From Arcobacter_B sp049472135 (lineage in GTDB: Bacteria > Campylobacterota > Campylobacteria > Campylobacterales > Arcobacteraceae): DNA of 64,000 nucleotides. The notes beneath the pieces are model-generated. The model searched no databases, was not told the DNA's origin, and saw only the letters and a program-made list of their open reading frames with translations. This document shows, piece by piece, positions 1 to 8,949 of this stretch. The stretch is taken from positions 124,001-188,000 of the forward strand of contig NZ_JBMOVV010000001.1 in assembly GCF_049472135.1 (NCBI RefSeq), given 5' to 3'. The position numbers were made by a program, and so were the translations under genes. How positions within the stretch are numbered: the first letter of the stretch is position 1; every line of letters begins with the position of its first letter.

Positions 1-192
1 ATTAACTGCAACTAGTAATGTACCAATACTAAGTGGTGTTATATAGTGTAAAAGAAGTGAAAGTCCAGCAGTTCCACCAGTAATAATCATATTTGGAGTA
101 AAAAATCCAACTACACCAATAGCCAAAATAAATGAAGCTAAAGTAATTAATAAATAGTCTTTAAGCTCTTTGTTTTGTAGAAGTTTATTCAT
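1..192 (-). CDS. YitT family membrane protein (3' part missing)
   Basis: Only the first 64 codons are in the window; the gene runs off the left edge. The protein begins MNKLLQNKELKDYLLI, has a hydrophobic helix, and then carries the pattern FFTPNMIITGGTAGLSLLL. The P-N-x-I-x-x-G-G-x-x-G-L-S signature in the first membrane segments is characteristic of the YitT/DUF161 family of multi-pass inner-membrane proteins. Their transport role is not established. The start is the ATG at 190-192, with AGGAAT just upstream. It is divergent from the SDR gene at 376. Confidence 0.75.
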   Translation of the reverse strand, partial: MNKLLQNKELKDYLLITLASFILAIGVVGFFTPNMIITGGTAGLSLLLHYITPLSIGTLLVAVN

Positions 193-344
193 CGTATTCC
201 TAGTTTTTTTATAATCGTAATATAGCAACTTTTATGTAATAAATAGATTACTTATATGAAATTTAAATAAAGTAAATATAAGTAATTAAAGTTAGTTATA
301 AATTAAAAGGTTTGTAAAAGTTAAAATGCTACACTATGTAATTT

Positions 345-350
345 TATAAT
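345..350 (+). promoter_or_regulatory. candidate -10 element for the SDR gene
   Basis: A perfect TATAAT lies 26 bases before the start codon at 376, leaving a leader of about 20 bases with the ribosome site TAGGAAA. No convincing -35 hexamer is visible, which is common for Campylobacterota sigma-70 promoters. A weaker alternative, TGCTACACT, sits at 327-335. The rest of 193-375 is AT-rich with no ORF I can support. Confidence 0.3.
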
Positions 351-375
351 TAATTAAATATTAATAGGAAATATA

Positions 376-1119
376 ATGGATTTTTCTAATAAGGTTGTTA
401 TTATTACAGGAGCTTCTACTGGTATTGGTGAAGCTACAGCTAAGAAGTTAGTTTTGCAAAATGCAATTGTTTATAATCTTGATATTCTTGAAACTCAACA
501 TGAAAATATTAATTTTATTAAATGTGATGTAAGTGATTATAGTTCTGTAAAAAATTCAGTTGCTAAAGTAATGGAAATAGAAAAAAGAGTTGATTTACTT
601 TTTGCAAATGCAGGTATTCATCTTTTTGCCAATATTGAAGAGACTTCTATAGAAGAGTTTGAAAAAGTTCTTGATGTAAATATCAAAGGTGTTTATTATA
701 TATTAAAAGAAGTAATTCCTGTGATGAAAGAGCAAAATGAAGGAAAGATTTTACTTATGGGATCAGATCAATCTTTTGTAGGAAAAGGTAAAAGTTCTGT
801 TTATGGTCTTACAAAAGGTGCTATTGCTCAGCTTACGAAAAGTACTGCAATAGACTATGCACCTTACAACATAAAAGTAAATTGTATATGCCCTGGAACT
901 ATTGATACTCCACTTTTACATAAAGCTGTTGATAGATTTAAATCTTTAACTAGTATGCAAAATGATGAGGTTATGAAACTTTTAGAAGAAGCACAACCAA
1001 TTCAGCGAATAGCAAAACCAGAAGAAGTAGCAAATATGGCTTGTTATTTATTATCAGATGAAAATAGTTTTATGACTGGTTCATTAGTTTCTGTTGATGG
1101 TGGATATACTTGTCAGTAA
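376..1119 (+). CDS. SDR family NAD(P)-dependent oxidoreductase
   Basis: This is a 247-residue classical short-chain dehydrogenase/reductase. The nucleotide-binding glycine motif TGASTGIG is at residues 11-18, the structural NAG motif at 78-80, a serine at 130 and the catalytic Tyr143-x-x-x-Lys147 in VYGLTKGA. The C-terminal GSLVSVDGGYT is the usual SDR ending. An Asp after beta-2 (NLDIL) suggests NAD(H) rather than NADP(H) preference, by analogy. The substrate cannot be read from sequence. The gene appears to stand alone, and the next gene begins 54 bases later. Confidence 0.9.
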   Translation: MDFSNKVVIITGASTGIGEATAKKLVLQNAIVYNLDILETQHENINFIKCDVSDYSSVKNSVAKVMEIEKRVDLLFANAGIHLFANIEETSIEEFEKVLDVNIKGVYYILKEVIPVMKEQNEGKILLMGSDQSFVGKGKSSVYGLTKGAIAQLTKSTAIDYAPYNIKVNCICPGTIDTPLLHKAVDRFKSLTSMQNDEVMKLLEEAQPIQRIAKPEEVANMACYLLSDENSFMTGSLVSVDGGYTCQ

Positions 1120-1173
1120 GAATTTAATTTAATAATAGTATAGTTATAAAATTATATTTTTAAAGGTTTTATA

Positions 1174-1929
1174 ATGATAATAGATAAAATTAAAGTTCAA
1201 AATATAAAAGATACTGATGCTAAAAATATCTACATATTAAAACCATATAGAGAAGAAACAACTAAATCAGAATTTCTTGAAATGCTTGAAGAGCTTGATG
1301 TAACTAACTTAACAGATAATGAAAAGGATTTGTTTTTTTCCATTGTAAAAAATAAATACATCTCAGATGAAGAGATAATGAGTTTATCTTATGATCAAGT
1401 AAAAAAGATGAAAGAGCTAATTATTGAAAAAGATAAAGAGGGGGAAGAATATATCAAAGCCTCTTTGATAAGTGCAAGTTTAAAAGCCAACTCTCTAATG
1501 ACTACATCTATGATAAGTGAAGATGAAACTTTTAATAAATCAGTGTTTAATATGATAAAAGATATGTCTGATGGTAAAGAAGCTGTTAAACTAATAGGTT
1601 TATTAACGGGCTCTACAAATGTAAGTGATGTAGTAGCATGGGATGAATATATTGATGATAAGAATTTTGATTTTCAAAGAATTTATGATAAAGATTTAAC
1701 AAAGTTTATTGAAAATAAAATAAAATATTTTGAAGGCCAATTAGAACAAGAATTAAGCACAAGTGAACGTAAGATTTATGAAAAAGTAGTATCAACTTTT
1801 AAAACTTTAAAAGATTACCATGAAACTCAAAAAGAAGAATATACATCATCTGTAAATCAAGTAATAAAAAGAAATACTCCAAATATACTTGAATTATTAG
1901 ATGTAAATAAACAAAAAAAATCAAATTAA
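1174..1929 (+). CDS. conserved-looking hypothetical protein, 251 aa
   Basis: I do not recognise this protein. It is hydrophilic, Lys/Glu/Asp-rich, has no signal peptide or membrane segment, and looks mostly helical, so it is probably cytoplasmic. A stretch from about residue 130 to 175 (DMSDGKEAVKLIGLLTGSTN and following) is less charged and may be the folded core. The C-terminus is lysine-rich. AAAGGTTT precedes the ATG at 1174. Codon use matches its neighbours, so I see no sign of recent transfer. No function is proposed. Confidence 0.7.
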   Translation: MIIDKIKVQNIKDTDAKNIYILKPYREETTKSEFLEMLEELDVTNLTDNEKDLFFSIVKNKYISDEEIMSLSYDQVKKMKELIIEKDKEGEEYIKASLISASLKANSLMTTSMISEDETFNKSVFNMIKDMSDGKEAVKLIGLLTGSTNVSDVVAWDEYIDDKNFDFQRIYDKDLTKFIENKIKYFEGQLEQELSTSERKIYEKVVSTFKTLKDYHETQKEEYTSSVNQVIKRNTPNILELLDVNKQKKSN

Positions 1930-1987
1930 AATTTTTTTAATAATATTTTGATAAAACATTATAAATATTAAAAAGTATAGGATAGTT

Positions 1988-2680
1988 ATGAAAGAAAAAA
2001 TTTATATGATACCTGGTCTTATGACTGATGAGAGGTTATGGAGTAGAATAAAACCTTTACTAGAAGAAAAATATGAAATAGTACATACTCCTATTCCTCA
2101 TAGTGAAGACTTTGATGAGATTATTGATATATTGTTTGAGCAGTTTAAAGAAGAAAAAGTAAATCTTTTAGGCTTTTCTCTTGGAGGGTATATAGCTTCA
2201 TATTTTGCAATTACTTATCCAAATAGAGTAAATAAACTTTTCACAGTAGCAGCAACTCCAGGAGCTTCAACAGAAGCAGAAATTGAGCGAAGAAAAGAGA
2301 AGTTTGTAGTAATAGAAAAAGAAGGCTTTCAAGGACTAACTTATGAAAAAGCAAAATCTTTAGTAGAAAAGCAAGAAGATGAAGAGCTTATAAAAATAAT
2401 TCAAGATATGTTTTTAGATTTAGGAAAAGAGACTTTTGTATCTCAGCTTACTTCAACTTTTTATAGAAAAGATTTATTTGAGGATTTAACTCATTTAGAT
2501 ATTCCTATTTGGTTTTTCTACAGTAAAGATGACAGACTATTAAATCAAAACTCTATTCATAGATTAGATACAGTAGAGCATAAAATGAAAGTTATCTGTA
2601 GAGAAGGGACAAGTCATAATATTCCTTTAGAAGTTCCAGAAGATTTATGCGAACTTATTGAAAAATGGATGAAAAAATAG
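1988..2680 (+). CDS. alpha/beta hydrolase
   Basis: This 230-residue protein has the alpha/beta hydrolase fold. The N-terminal strand ends in an oxyanion-hole region (MIPGLMTDERLW), the nucleophile elbow GFSLGG places Ser64, a later Asp lies in YSKDDRLL, and the catalytic His is in GTSHNIPLE near the C-terminus. The order Ser-Asp-His is canonical. The substrate is unknown; such small proteins are often esterases or pimeloyl-ester hydrolases (BioH-like). There is no biotin gene nearby to support the latter. It lies 58 bases after the preceding hypothetical gene. Confidence 0.8.
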   Translation: MKEKIYMIPGLMTDERLWSRIKPLLEEKYEIVHTPIPHSEDFDEIIDILFEQFKEEKVNLLGFSLGGYIASYFAITYPNRVNKLFTVAATPGASTEAEIERRKEKFVVIEKEGFQGLTYEKAKSLVEKQEDEELIKIIQDMFLDLGKETFVSQLTSTFYRKDLFEDLTHLDIPIWFFYSKDDRLLNQNSIHRLDTVEHKMKVICREGTSHNIPLEVPEDLCELIEKWMKK

Positions 2681-2711
2681 ATAAAAGAGTATATTAAAGG
2701 AAAAAAACTCT

Positions 2712-2755
2712 AAAATGCCATATAGATTTAAAAGGATAATCATATATGGCATTTT
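2712..2755 (+). promoter_or_regulatory. mRNA hairpin enclosing the helicase start codon
   Basis: AAAATGCCATATA (2712-2724) is perfectly complementary to TATATGGCATTTT (2743-2755). Inside this, GATT (2725-2728) can pair with AATC (2738-2741), with A2742 bulged. The remaining 9-base loop TAAAAGGAT (2729-2737) displays the Shine-Dalgarno sequence, while the ATG at 2746-2748 is buried in the stem. The pairing is read directly from the sequence. A role in translational control of the helicase (temperature- or helicase-responsive) is inference. It might instead be a DNA operator dyad. Confidence 0.6.
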
Positions 2756-3981
2756 CTCAATTTAACTTATCTTCTTTATTTGATAAAGCATTAGAAGATA
2801 GTAACTACAAAGAACCTACACAAATTCAAAAAGAAGTAATACCTTTAGTTTTACAAGGTCATGATGTTTTAGCTAAAGCACAAACTGGTACAGGTAAAAC
2901 AGCAAGTTTTACTCTACCTATTTTAAATGATTGGGTAAATAATCCATATGAAGGAAAAGCAAAATTAAGAGTTCTTATTTTAGCTCCTACAAGAGAACTT
3001 GCTTTACAAGTTACAAGTAATTTAAATGATTTATCTAAGTATTTTAATAAAAAACCTAGGATAGTTACAATTATTGGAGGAGAAGAGATTTCACAACAGC
3101 TTTTGGATGTACAAAAAGGTTGTGATATTGTTGTAGCAACAGCTGGAAGACTTTTAGATATTTTTAGAAAAAATCAAATAAGTTTTGAAAAAATAGAGAA
3201 GTTTGTACTTGACGAAGCAGATAAAATGCTTGATTTAGGATTTACAGAAGAGTTAGAATCAATTTTAGAAAAGCTTCCACCTTTAAGACAAAACCTACTT
3301 TTCTCAGCTACATACTCAAAAAAGATTTTACAAATAGCCTCAAAAATCAGTAAAGATTATAAAGAAGTGATTTTACAAGAGAATGAAACTGTTGATTTAA
3401 TAAATCAAAGAGCTATTAAGGTAAATAAAGAGAATAGGTCGGCTTTATTAAGAGAGTTGATTAAAACAAATAAATATAAAAAAGTTTTAGTATTTATGGC
3501 AAATAATAAGGCTGCTGATAATATTGCAAATAAGTTTAGAAAATATGGTTTTAATGCAGAGTCTTTTCATGGGCATTTAGACCAAGAAGAGAGAAATTAT
3601 ACTTTAGAAGATTTTAAAGCTAAAAAAATAAATATTCTTTTCTCATCAGATATTGCTTCAAGAGGTTTACATATAGATGATATTGATTGTGTTGTAAACT
3701 ATGATTTACCAAGATCACCTGCTGATTATGTACACAGAATAGGAAGAACAGCAAGAGCCGGTAAAAGTGGTGTGGCTATTTCTTTTGTGACTTTGGATAA
3801 TTATGAGCATTTTAAGTTAATACAAAAGCGTTCAAAAATAGATTTAAGGCTTGAAACTATAGAAGGATTTGAGTTAGAAGGAGAGTTTATAAAGCCAAAA
3901 GGAAAAGCACCTGTAAAAGGTAAAAGAAAGAGTAAAAAAGATAAATTAAGAGAACAACAAGGAAAAGCAAGTAATAACTAA
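2746..3981 (+). CDS. DEAD-box ATP-dependent RNA helicase
   Basis: This is a 411-residue helicase that unwinds short RNA duplexes in ribosome assembly or mRNA turnover. The motifs are in order: Q motif (EPTQIQKE), Walker A AQTGTGKT (45-52), PTREL (81-85), DEAD (156-159), SAT (187-189), a DIASRGLHIDD element, and HRIGRTAR near 335. A basic Lys/Arg-rich tail after about residue 375 is the kind used for non-specific RNA binding. It resembles RhlE/CsdA-like enzymes, but the exact subclass is uncertain. The ATG lies inside a strong mRNA hairpin (2712-2755), suggesting translational control. A sugar dehydrogenase gene follows after 14 bases. Confidence 0.95.
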   Translation: MAFSQFNLSSLFDKALEDSNYKEPTQIQKEVIPLVLQGHDVLAKAQTGTGKTASFTLPILNDWVNNPYEGKAKLRVLILAPTRELALQVTSNLNDLSKYFNKKPRIVTIIGGEEISQQLLDVQKGCDIVVATAGRLLDIFRKNQISFEKIEKFVLDEADKMLDLGFTEELESILEKLPPLRQNLLFSATYSKKILQIASKISKDYKEVILQENETVDLINQRAIKVNKENRSALLRELIKTNKYKKVLVFMANNKAADNIANKFRKYGFNAESFHGHLDQEERNYTLEDFKAKKINILFSSDIASRGLHIDDIDCVVNYDLPRSPADYVHRIGRTARAGKSGVAISFVTLDNYEHFKLIQKRSKIDLRLETIEGFELEGEFIKPKGKAPVKGKRKSKKDKLREQQGKASNN

Positions 3982-3995
3982 ATAAAGGAGTTGTT

Positions 3996-5090
3996 ATGAA
4001 AGTTTTATTTAAAACTCTATTTCTTTTAATTTCATTAAATATATTAGTTTTTGCAAATAGCTCTTATAAAACTGAAGAGATAGTTTCAGGTTTAGGAGTT
4101 ATTTGGGGCATGGACTTTTTAGATGAAAAAACAGCTATTTTAACTCAAAAAGATGGAAAAGTTTTTATTTTAAATTTAAAAAACAAAGAGTTAGAAGAAG
4201 TTAAAAATCCACCAAAAGTAATGTATAGAGGGCAAGGTGGTTTGCTTGATATAAAAATCTCTCCAAATTATAAAGAAGACTCTTGGATTTATTTAACTTT
4301 TGTAAAGAGTGTAAAATCCCAAGGAGTTACAACACTTGCAAGAGTTAAATTAGATGGCAATAGTTTTTTTGACTATGAAGAACTACTTGTAACAAAATCA
4401 GCTACATCAACTACAAGACATTTTGGAAGTAGAATAACTTTTGATGAAAAAGGACATCTATTCTTTTCTATTGGAGATAGAGGAGAGCGAGATAATGCTC
4501 AAAATCTTTTAAATCATGCTGGGAGCATAATTAGACTAAATTTAGATGGTACGATACCTGAAGATAATCCTTTTATAAATAAGAAAAAAGCTTTAAAAGA
4601 GATATATTCATATGGACATAGAAATCCACAAGGCATTTTCTATGATAAGAAAAAAGATATCTTATGGGCAATTGAACATGGTCCTAGAGGTGGTGATGAG
4701 GTTAATATGATTTTAAAAGGTGCAAATTATGGATGGCCTGTGATTTCATATGGAAAAGAGTATTGGTCACCAATGGCTGTTGGCGAAGGTACACATAAAA
4801 AAGGAATGCTTCAACCAAAAAAATATTATGTTCCTTCAATAGCTCCTAGTTCTTTGATTGTTTATGATGGAGATGTGTATAAAGAGCTAAAAGGTAAACT
4901 TTTAGCTGGTTCTTTAAAGCTAACACATATAAATATTTTAACTTTAAATCAAGATAACAATATAGTAAAAGAGAGTAGAGTTTTAGAAAATTTAGCACAG
5001 AGAATAAGAAATATTGTTCAATCTCCTGATGGTTTAATCTACATTTGCACAGATAGTGGTAAAATACTGCTTTTAAAACCAAAATTTTAG
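3996..5090 (+). CDS. PQQ-dependent soluble aldose sugar dehydrogenase family protein
   Basis: This 364-residue exported protein has a signal peptide (about residues 1-20, ending near VFANS) and a six-bladed beta-propeller pattern. Family motifs include GGLLDIKISPNY, TRHFGSRI, FSIGDRG, GHRNPQG and the WAIEHGPRGGDEVN block, where His and Arg bind pyrroloquinoline quinone and calcium in characterised members. It should oxidise aldose sugars in the periplasm. A PQQ biosynthesis locus is not in the window, so the cofactor may be scavenged. AAAGGAG precedes the ATG, and it is close enough to the helicase gene to be cotranscribed. Confidence 0.9.
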   Translation: MKVLFKTLFLLISLNILVFANSSYKTEEIVSGLGVIWGMDFLDEKTAILTQKDGKVFILNLKNKELEEVKNPPKVMYRGQGGLLDIKISPNYKEDSWIYLTFVKSVKSQGVTTLARVKLDGNSFFDYEELLVTKSATSTTRHFGSRITFDEKGHLFFSIGDRGERDNAQNLLNHAGSIIRLNLDGTIPEDNPFINKKKALKEIYSYGHRNPQGIFYDKKKDILWAIEHGPRGGDEVNMILKGANYGWPVISYGKEYWSPMAVGEGTHKKGMLQPKKYYVPSIAPSSLIVYDGDVYKELKGKLLAGSLKLTHINILTLNQDNNIVKESRVLENLAQRIRNIVQSPDGLIYICTDSGKILLLKPKF

Positions 5091-5101
5091 AAGGATTTTT
5101 A

Positions 5102-5536
5102 TTGGAAGATTTAATTGTTAGATATTTTCACTTTATTGGAATTATATTTTTAACTGGTACTTTAACTTATCAACATTTACTTTTAAGAGGAGATGTTACA
5201 AATGCTAATTTTAAAAATGTTTGTAGAACAGATATTTTTTATGGATTAAGTGCAGTTGTTGTTTTAGTAACAGGTCTTTTATTATGGTTAGGAGTTGGTA
5301 AAGAAGCAAGTTTTTATAGTTCAAATCCACTTTTTCATGTAAAACTTACTATGTTTGTACTGATGGCTTTATTTTCTATTGTACCAACTATGTATTATCT
5401 TAAAAACAAAAATACAAGTGATGAAATAGTTGTTGTTCCTAAGAAAATTATTATGTTTCAAAGGGTTCAACTACTATTTTTAATTTTAATACCTATGGTT
5501 GCAGTTTTAGTTGCAGCTGGAAAAGCTATTAACTAG
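5102..5536 (+). CDS. DUF2214 family membrane protein
   Basis: This is a 144-residue, four-helix inner-membrane protein. The pattern RYFHFIGIIFLTGTL, a central GLLLWLGVGK segment, FHVKLTMF and a final hydrophobic helix match the DUF2214 (COG3556) family, in which conserved histidines in helices 1 and 3 have suggested cofactor binding. That function is not proven. The start is TTG at 5102, supported by AAGGA six bases upstream. There is no in-frame ATG nearby. Eleven bases separate it from the sugar dehydrogenase, so cotranscription is likely. Confidence 0.75.
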   Translation: MEDLIVRYFHFIGIIFLTGTLTYQHLLLRGDVTNANFKNVCRTDIFYGLSAVVVLVTGLLLWLGVGKEASFYSSNPLFHVKLTMFVLMALFSIVPTMYYLKNKNTSDEIVVVPKKIIMFQRVQLLFLILIPMVAVLVAAGKAIN

Positions 5537-5538
5537 AT

Positions 5539-5826
5539 TTAGTATTTAGCTAATATTTCAATTAAATGGAATCCAAACTGAGTTTTTATAGGACCTTGGA
5601 TTCTATTTATTTGAGCATCTTTTGCAAAAATTACATTATCAAAATCTCTTACCATTTCGCCTTTACTAAACGTACCTAAATTACCACCTCTTTTTCCTGA
5701 TGGACATTTTGAGAATTTTTTTGCTGCTTTTTCAAATGTAATATCATTTGAGATTATCTCTTTTTTTAATTTTTTAGCTAATTTATCTGTGTTTACTAAA
5801 ATATGTCTTGCACTAGCTTTTGACAT
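5539..5826 (-). CDS. parvulin-type peptidyl-prolyl cis-trans isomerase
   Basis: At 95 residues this is a single PpiC/rotamase domain. It shows SARHILV at the N-terminus, FEKAAKKFSKCPSGKRGGNLGTF in the middle (a loop typical of parvulins) and FGFHLIEI at the C-terminus. With no signal peptide or extra domain it should act in the cytoplasm on prolyl bonds, like E. coli PpiC. It converges tail to tail with the DUF2214 gene, two bases apart, with no clear terminator between them. Confidence 0.92.
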   Translation of the reverse strand: MSKASARHILVNTDKLAKKLKKEIISNDITFEKAAKKFSKCPSGKRGGNLGTFSKGEMVRDFDNVIFAKDAQINRIQGPIKTQFGFHLIEILAKY

Positions 5827-5905
5827 TTATTCTATCCTTTTTTAAATAGTTTCAGAATTTTAACATAAAAGTGTTAAATTTGATTTTCATTTAAGATTGA
5901 GTGGC

Positions 5906-5911
5906 TATACT
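5906..5911 (+). promoter_or_regulatory. candidate -10 element of the tRNA-fMet gene
   Basis: TATACT lies 14 bases before the first tRNA base and is preceded by TGGC. It is followed by a comparatively GC-rich stretch (TCGACTC), as seen at stringently controlled stable-RNA promoters. A consensus -35 at the right distance is not obvious; TTTTCA at 5884 gives a 16-base spacer. Confidence 0.45.
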
Positions 5912-5925
5912 TCGACTCTTCAATT

Positions 5926-6002
<77 letters not shown>

Positions 6003-6092
6003 ATCATTTTACTTTCAATATTTTCTATTTAATGTTATAATGCCGTTATATTTTTATAAGAGGGTGTAATTATAGAAAGTAAAAAATCAGCA

Positions 6093-7829
6093 TTGAAAAT
6101 CAAATTTTTTATAATCTTTATATTTTTGTCTTTGGTAGCTTATGTTTTTGTAAGTTATAAAGAGAGTATGAATAATAAAAAATACTTAAAAGATGTAGAG
6201 CAAGTTTATACAAATGCATACAAAAACATCTATAATCAACAAAAACAACTTGCAAATGTTATATTTTCAGGGATTTTAGAATTAACAAATTTAGATAATA
6301 GACTTAAATCTTTTGATAAAAACACTCAAGAAGAAAAAACTAAAATACAAAACTCAGTTTCTCAAATAATAAATAAGCGTTTAAAAACACTAAATAAAGA
6401 CTTTCTAAAAAGTATTAAAATCATTTCTTATGAAAAAGATTTTTTTGTAGGTACTTCTTTTGTAAACAAAGAGTTTGAACTTTATAAATATGTCCAAAAA
6501 AATAGAGTTCCTATAGATACCTATGTTATTGATAATAATAGTTCAGGTTTTAGTTTTATATTTCCGATATTTGATAAAAAAAATAAATATTTAGGTTTAA
6601 TTGATATTACTTTTAGTGAGCAGTTTATGACTTCATTTATCATGCACAACTACAGAGTTTTAAGTAATATAATCATAAAAGATAGTAGCTTTGATAAAGA
6701 GTTTTTAGAAAATAATAGTGTTTATAAAAAAGCCCATCATAAAGGCTTCTTACATAATAAAGAAGTTGTGATTGAACTTCAAGAGATAGCAAAACGATCT
6801 ATTTATGATATTAAACCTTCTGAAAATACATCAAAAACTATATATGAACAAGCTAATAGTAAAAAGACAAATACAATGTTTTTAGATAGTGATGATGTTA
6901 TTATCACTACAATTCCTGTATTTAATCATATAAAAAAAGAACAGTTAGCTTTTATTGCCATAATAAGTCAAGGACATGAATTAAGAGCATTAAATGAAAG
7001 CTATAAAACTATAAAAATTCTGGTTATAGTATTGATTGCTCTTACTGTATTAACTTTTTATCAACAAAACCTTAAAAGAGTTATTCAAAAAGAGAGTTTT
7101 AAGAAGATTATGGAAAAAGATAAACAACTTTTAGAACAATCAAAAATGGCTCAAATGGGTGAAATGATAGGAAATATTGCCCATCAATGGAGACAACCTT
7201 TAAGTGCAATTTCTACAGTATCTAGTGGTATAAAACTAAATCAAGAGTTAGGTATGTTAAAAGATGAGGATATTCCTAAAAGTATGGATACAATCGTTTA
7301 CAATTGTAAATATTTATCAGAAACAATAGATACTTTCCAAGATTTTATAAAAGAGAAAAAAGTTAAAGATAATGTATTAATTCAAGAAAGAATTGATGAG
7401 AGTATTAAAATTGTCTCAGCTACATTAAAAAATAATCATATTGAAATAATAAAAAATATAGATTACGACAAAGAAGTTCACTCAAAGATTGTAGGGCAAG
7501 AACTATCTCAGGTTATTATCAATATCTTAAATAATGCAAAAGACGCAATAGTTCAAAGAAAAATTGAAAATACGAGATTTATAAAAATCGATTTAGTAGA
7601 AAAAGAGAATATTGTTCAAATTATGATTGAAGATGGAGCAGGGGGAATTACTCCTGAGAATATAGTAAAAGTATTTGACCCTTATTTTACAACAAAACAT
7701 AAATTTAAAGGAACAGGTTTAGGTTTATATATGAGTAAAACAATAGTTGAAAAACATTTTAAAGGTGAACTTACTGTAAGAAATGGTAAAGAAGGAGCAA
7801 TTTTTACTATTTCTTTACCAAAGGTTTAG
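6093..7829 (+). CDS. membrane sensor histidine kinase with periplasmic Cache-like domain
   Basis: The protein has 578 residues from TTG at 6093. Helix 1 (about 5-21) and helix 2 (about 307-323) enclose a roughly 285-residue periplasmic sensor region of double-Cache type. The kinase core has the phospho-acceptor His364 in NIAHQWRQPL, an N box (NILNNAKDAI), and G boxes (DGAGGI, GTGLGLY). The frame is open back to 6060. An upstream ATT at 6069 has a better placed AGAGGG, so the true protein may be eight residues longer. No response regulator is adjacent. The ligand is unknown. Confidence 0.88.
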   Translation: MKIKFFIIFIFLSLVAYVFVSYKESMNNKKYLKDVEQVYTNAYKNIYNQQKQLANVIFSGILELTNLDNRLKSFDKNTQEEKTKIQNSVSQIINKRLKTLNKDFLKSIKIISYEKDFFVGTSFVNKEFELYKYVQKNRVPIDTYVIDNNSSGFSFIFPIFDKKNKYLGLIDITFSEQFMTSFIMHNYRVLSNIIIKDSSFDKEFLENNSVYKKAHHKGFLHNKEVVIELQEIAKRSIYDIKPSENTSKTIYEQANSKKTNTMFLDSDDVIITTIPVFNHIKKEQLAFIAIISQGHELRALNESYKTIKILVIVLIALTVLTFYQQNLKRVIQKESFKKIMEKDKQLLEQSKMAQMGEMIGNIAHQWRQPLSAISTVSSGIKLNQELGMLKDEDIPKSMDTIVYNCKYLSETIDTFQDFIKEKKVKDNVLIQERIDESIKIVSATLKNNHIEIIKNIDYDKEVHSKIVGQELSQVIINILNNAKDAIVQRKIENTRFIKIDLVEKENIVQIMIEDGAGGITPENIVKVFDPYFTTKHKFKGTGLGLYMSKTIVEKHFKGELTVRNGKEGAIFTISLPKV

Positions 7830-7830
7830 A

Positions 7831-8895
7831 CTAAAGAGATTGTTTCTTTTTAAGAAGATTATTTCTAATAAGTTTCATTCTCGTTTTAGCTACTTCTCTC
7901 ATATCTATATTTTTATCATGCTCATCTACAATTTCTATTCCTAATAGAGTTTCAATAGCATCTTCAAGTGTTACTACACCTTCAGTTTGACCATAGTTAT
8001 CAACTACTAAAAATAGTTGTTCTTTTCTAGATAAAAATAGGTCTAAAAGTTTTGAAATAGGAATGTTTTCATTTACTTTGAATATTGGTTTGATGATTTT
8101 ACTTTTATCTTTCATATTATTTTCAACATACTCATGAAAATACTCTTTTGAGAAAATCATACCTACAATATTGTCTATATTTGATGAGTATACAGGTATT
8201 CTTGAATACTCTTTTAATTTAGCAAAATCAAGATTTTGTTCTGTATCTTGAAAACTTTCAATAACTTCATCTTCATCAAAAGCTACCATAACACTTCTTG
8301 GCGTATGAATATCTTTTACTTTTATATCTTCTAAGTTTAAAAGGTTTTCAATAATATCACTATCTTTATTTTTGATAATACCATTTTCTTGAGCTATATT
8401 AGCTGCTGCATTTATTTCTTCTTTTGTAATCTTATCTCTTTTTTCTTTTGGAGTTATAAGGTTAGTAATTTTATTCATAATAATTAATAAAGGATAAGTA
8501 AGAACCACTAAAACTTTAATAATTCTACTACAAATTCCACTTAATGATTTCCAATAATAAGCACCTAAAGTCTTAGGAATAATTTCTGAGAAAACTAAAA
8601 TAAGTATAGTTAAAATTGCAGAAATATAAAACATATACTCTTCACCAAAAATTTTTACAGCTTGAGCACCCACTCCTGCAGCACCTAATGTATGCGCAAA
8701 AGTATTTAAAGTTAAAATTGCACCAATAGATAAATCAATATTATCTTTTTGATGTTGCATAAGGCTACCTAGGGTAGCATTTTTGTTTTTTACTATTTCA
8801 ATATGAGCTTGGGTTATTGATAATAAAACAGCTTCAAGAATAGAACATAAAAAAGATATACCTACTGCTACTAGGAAATATATCAACATTAACAT
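7831..8895 (-). CDS. CNNM/HlyC-CorC family membrane protein (DUF21 + CBS pair)
   Basis: This is a 354-residue protein. The N-terminal DUF21/CNNM membrane domain (about 1-170, with the PKTLGAYYW motif that follows the membrane helices) is followed by two CBS domains (about 190-325: HTPRSVMVAF and VVDNYGQTEGVVTLEDAIE). There is no C-terminal CorC_HlyC domain, only a short basic tail. Family members are linked to magnesium or other cation efflux, with CBS domains sensing Mg-ATP. A close paralogue is encoded at 32317-33369. It converges with the kinase gene one base away. Confidence 0.9.
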   Translation of the reverse strand: MLMLIYFLVAVGISFLCSILEAVLLSITQAHIEIVKNKNATLGSLMQHQKDNIDLSIGAILTLNTFAHTLGAAGVGAQAVKIFGEEYMFYISAILTILILVFSEIIPKTLGAYYWKSLSGICSRIIKVLVVLTYPLLIIMNKITNLITPKEKRDKITKEEINAAANIAQENGIIKNKDSDIIENLLNLEDIKVKDIHTPRSVMVAFDEDEVIESFQDTEQNLDFAKLKEYSRIPVYSSNIDNIVGMIFSKEYFHEYVENNMKDKSKIIKPIFKVNENIPISKLLDLFLSRKEQLFLVVDNYGQTEGVVTLEDAIETLLGIEIVDEHDKNIDMREVAKTRMKLIRNNLLKKKQSL

Positions 8896-8949
8896 TTATT
8901 ATTACCTTGTTATTTAATTTTTGTTATTTTATCATCTTTTATATCTATT

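Noticed and set aside
2715..2765. 16-codon ORF starting at ATG 2715 ahead of the helicase
   Set aside because: It has no ribosome site at a suitable distance, and its ATG is simply one arm of the inverted repeat around the helicase start.
4846..5082. Minus-strand ORF inside the sugar dehydrogenase gene
   Set aside because: Composition is that of an antisense shadow (Leu/Tyr/Lys-rich), with no ribosome site or recognisable domain. Other antisense ORFs, such as those within uvrA, the kinases and the CNNM genes, were dropped for the same reason.
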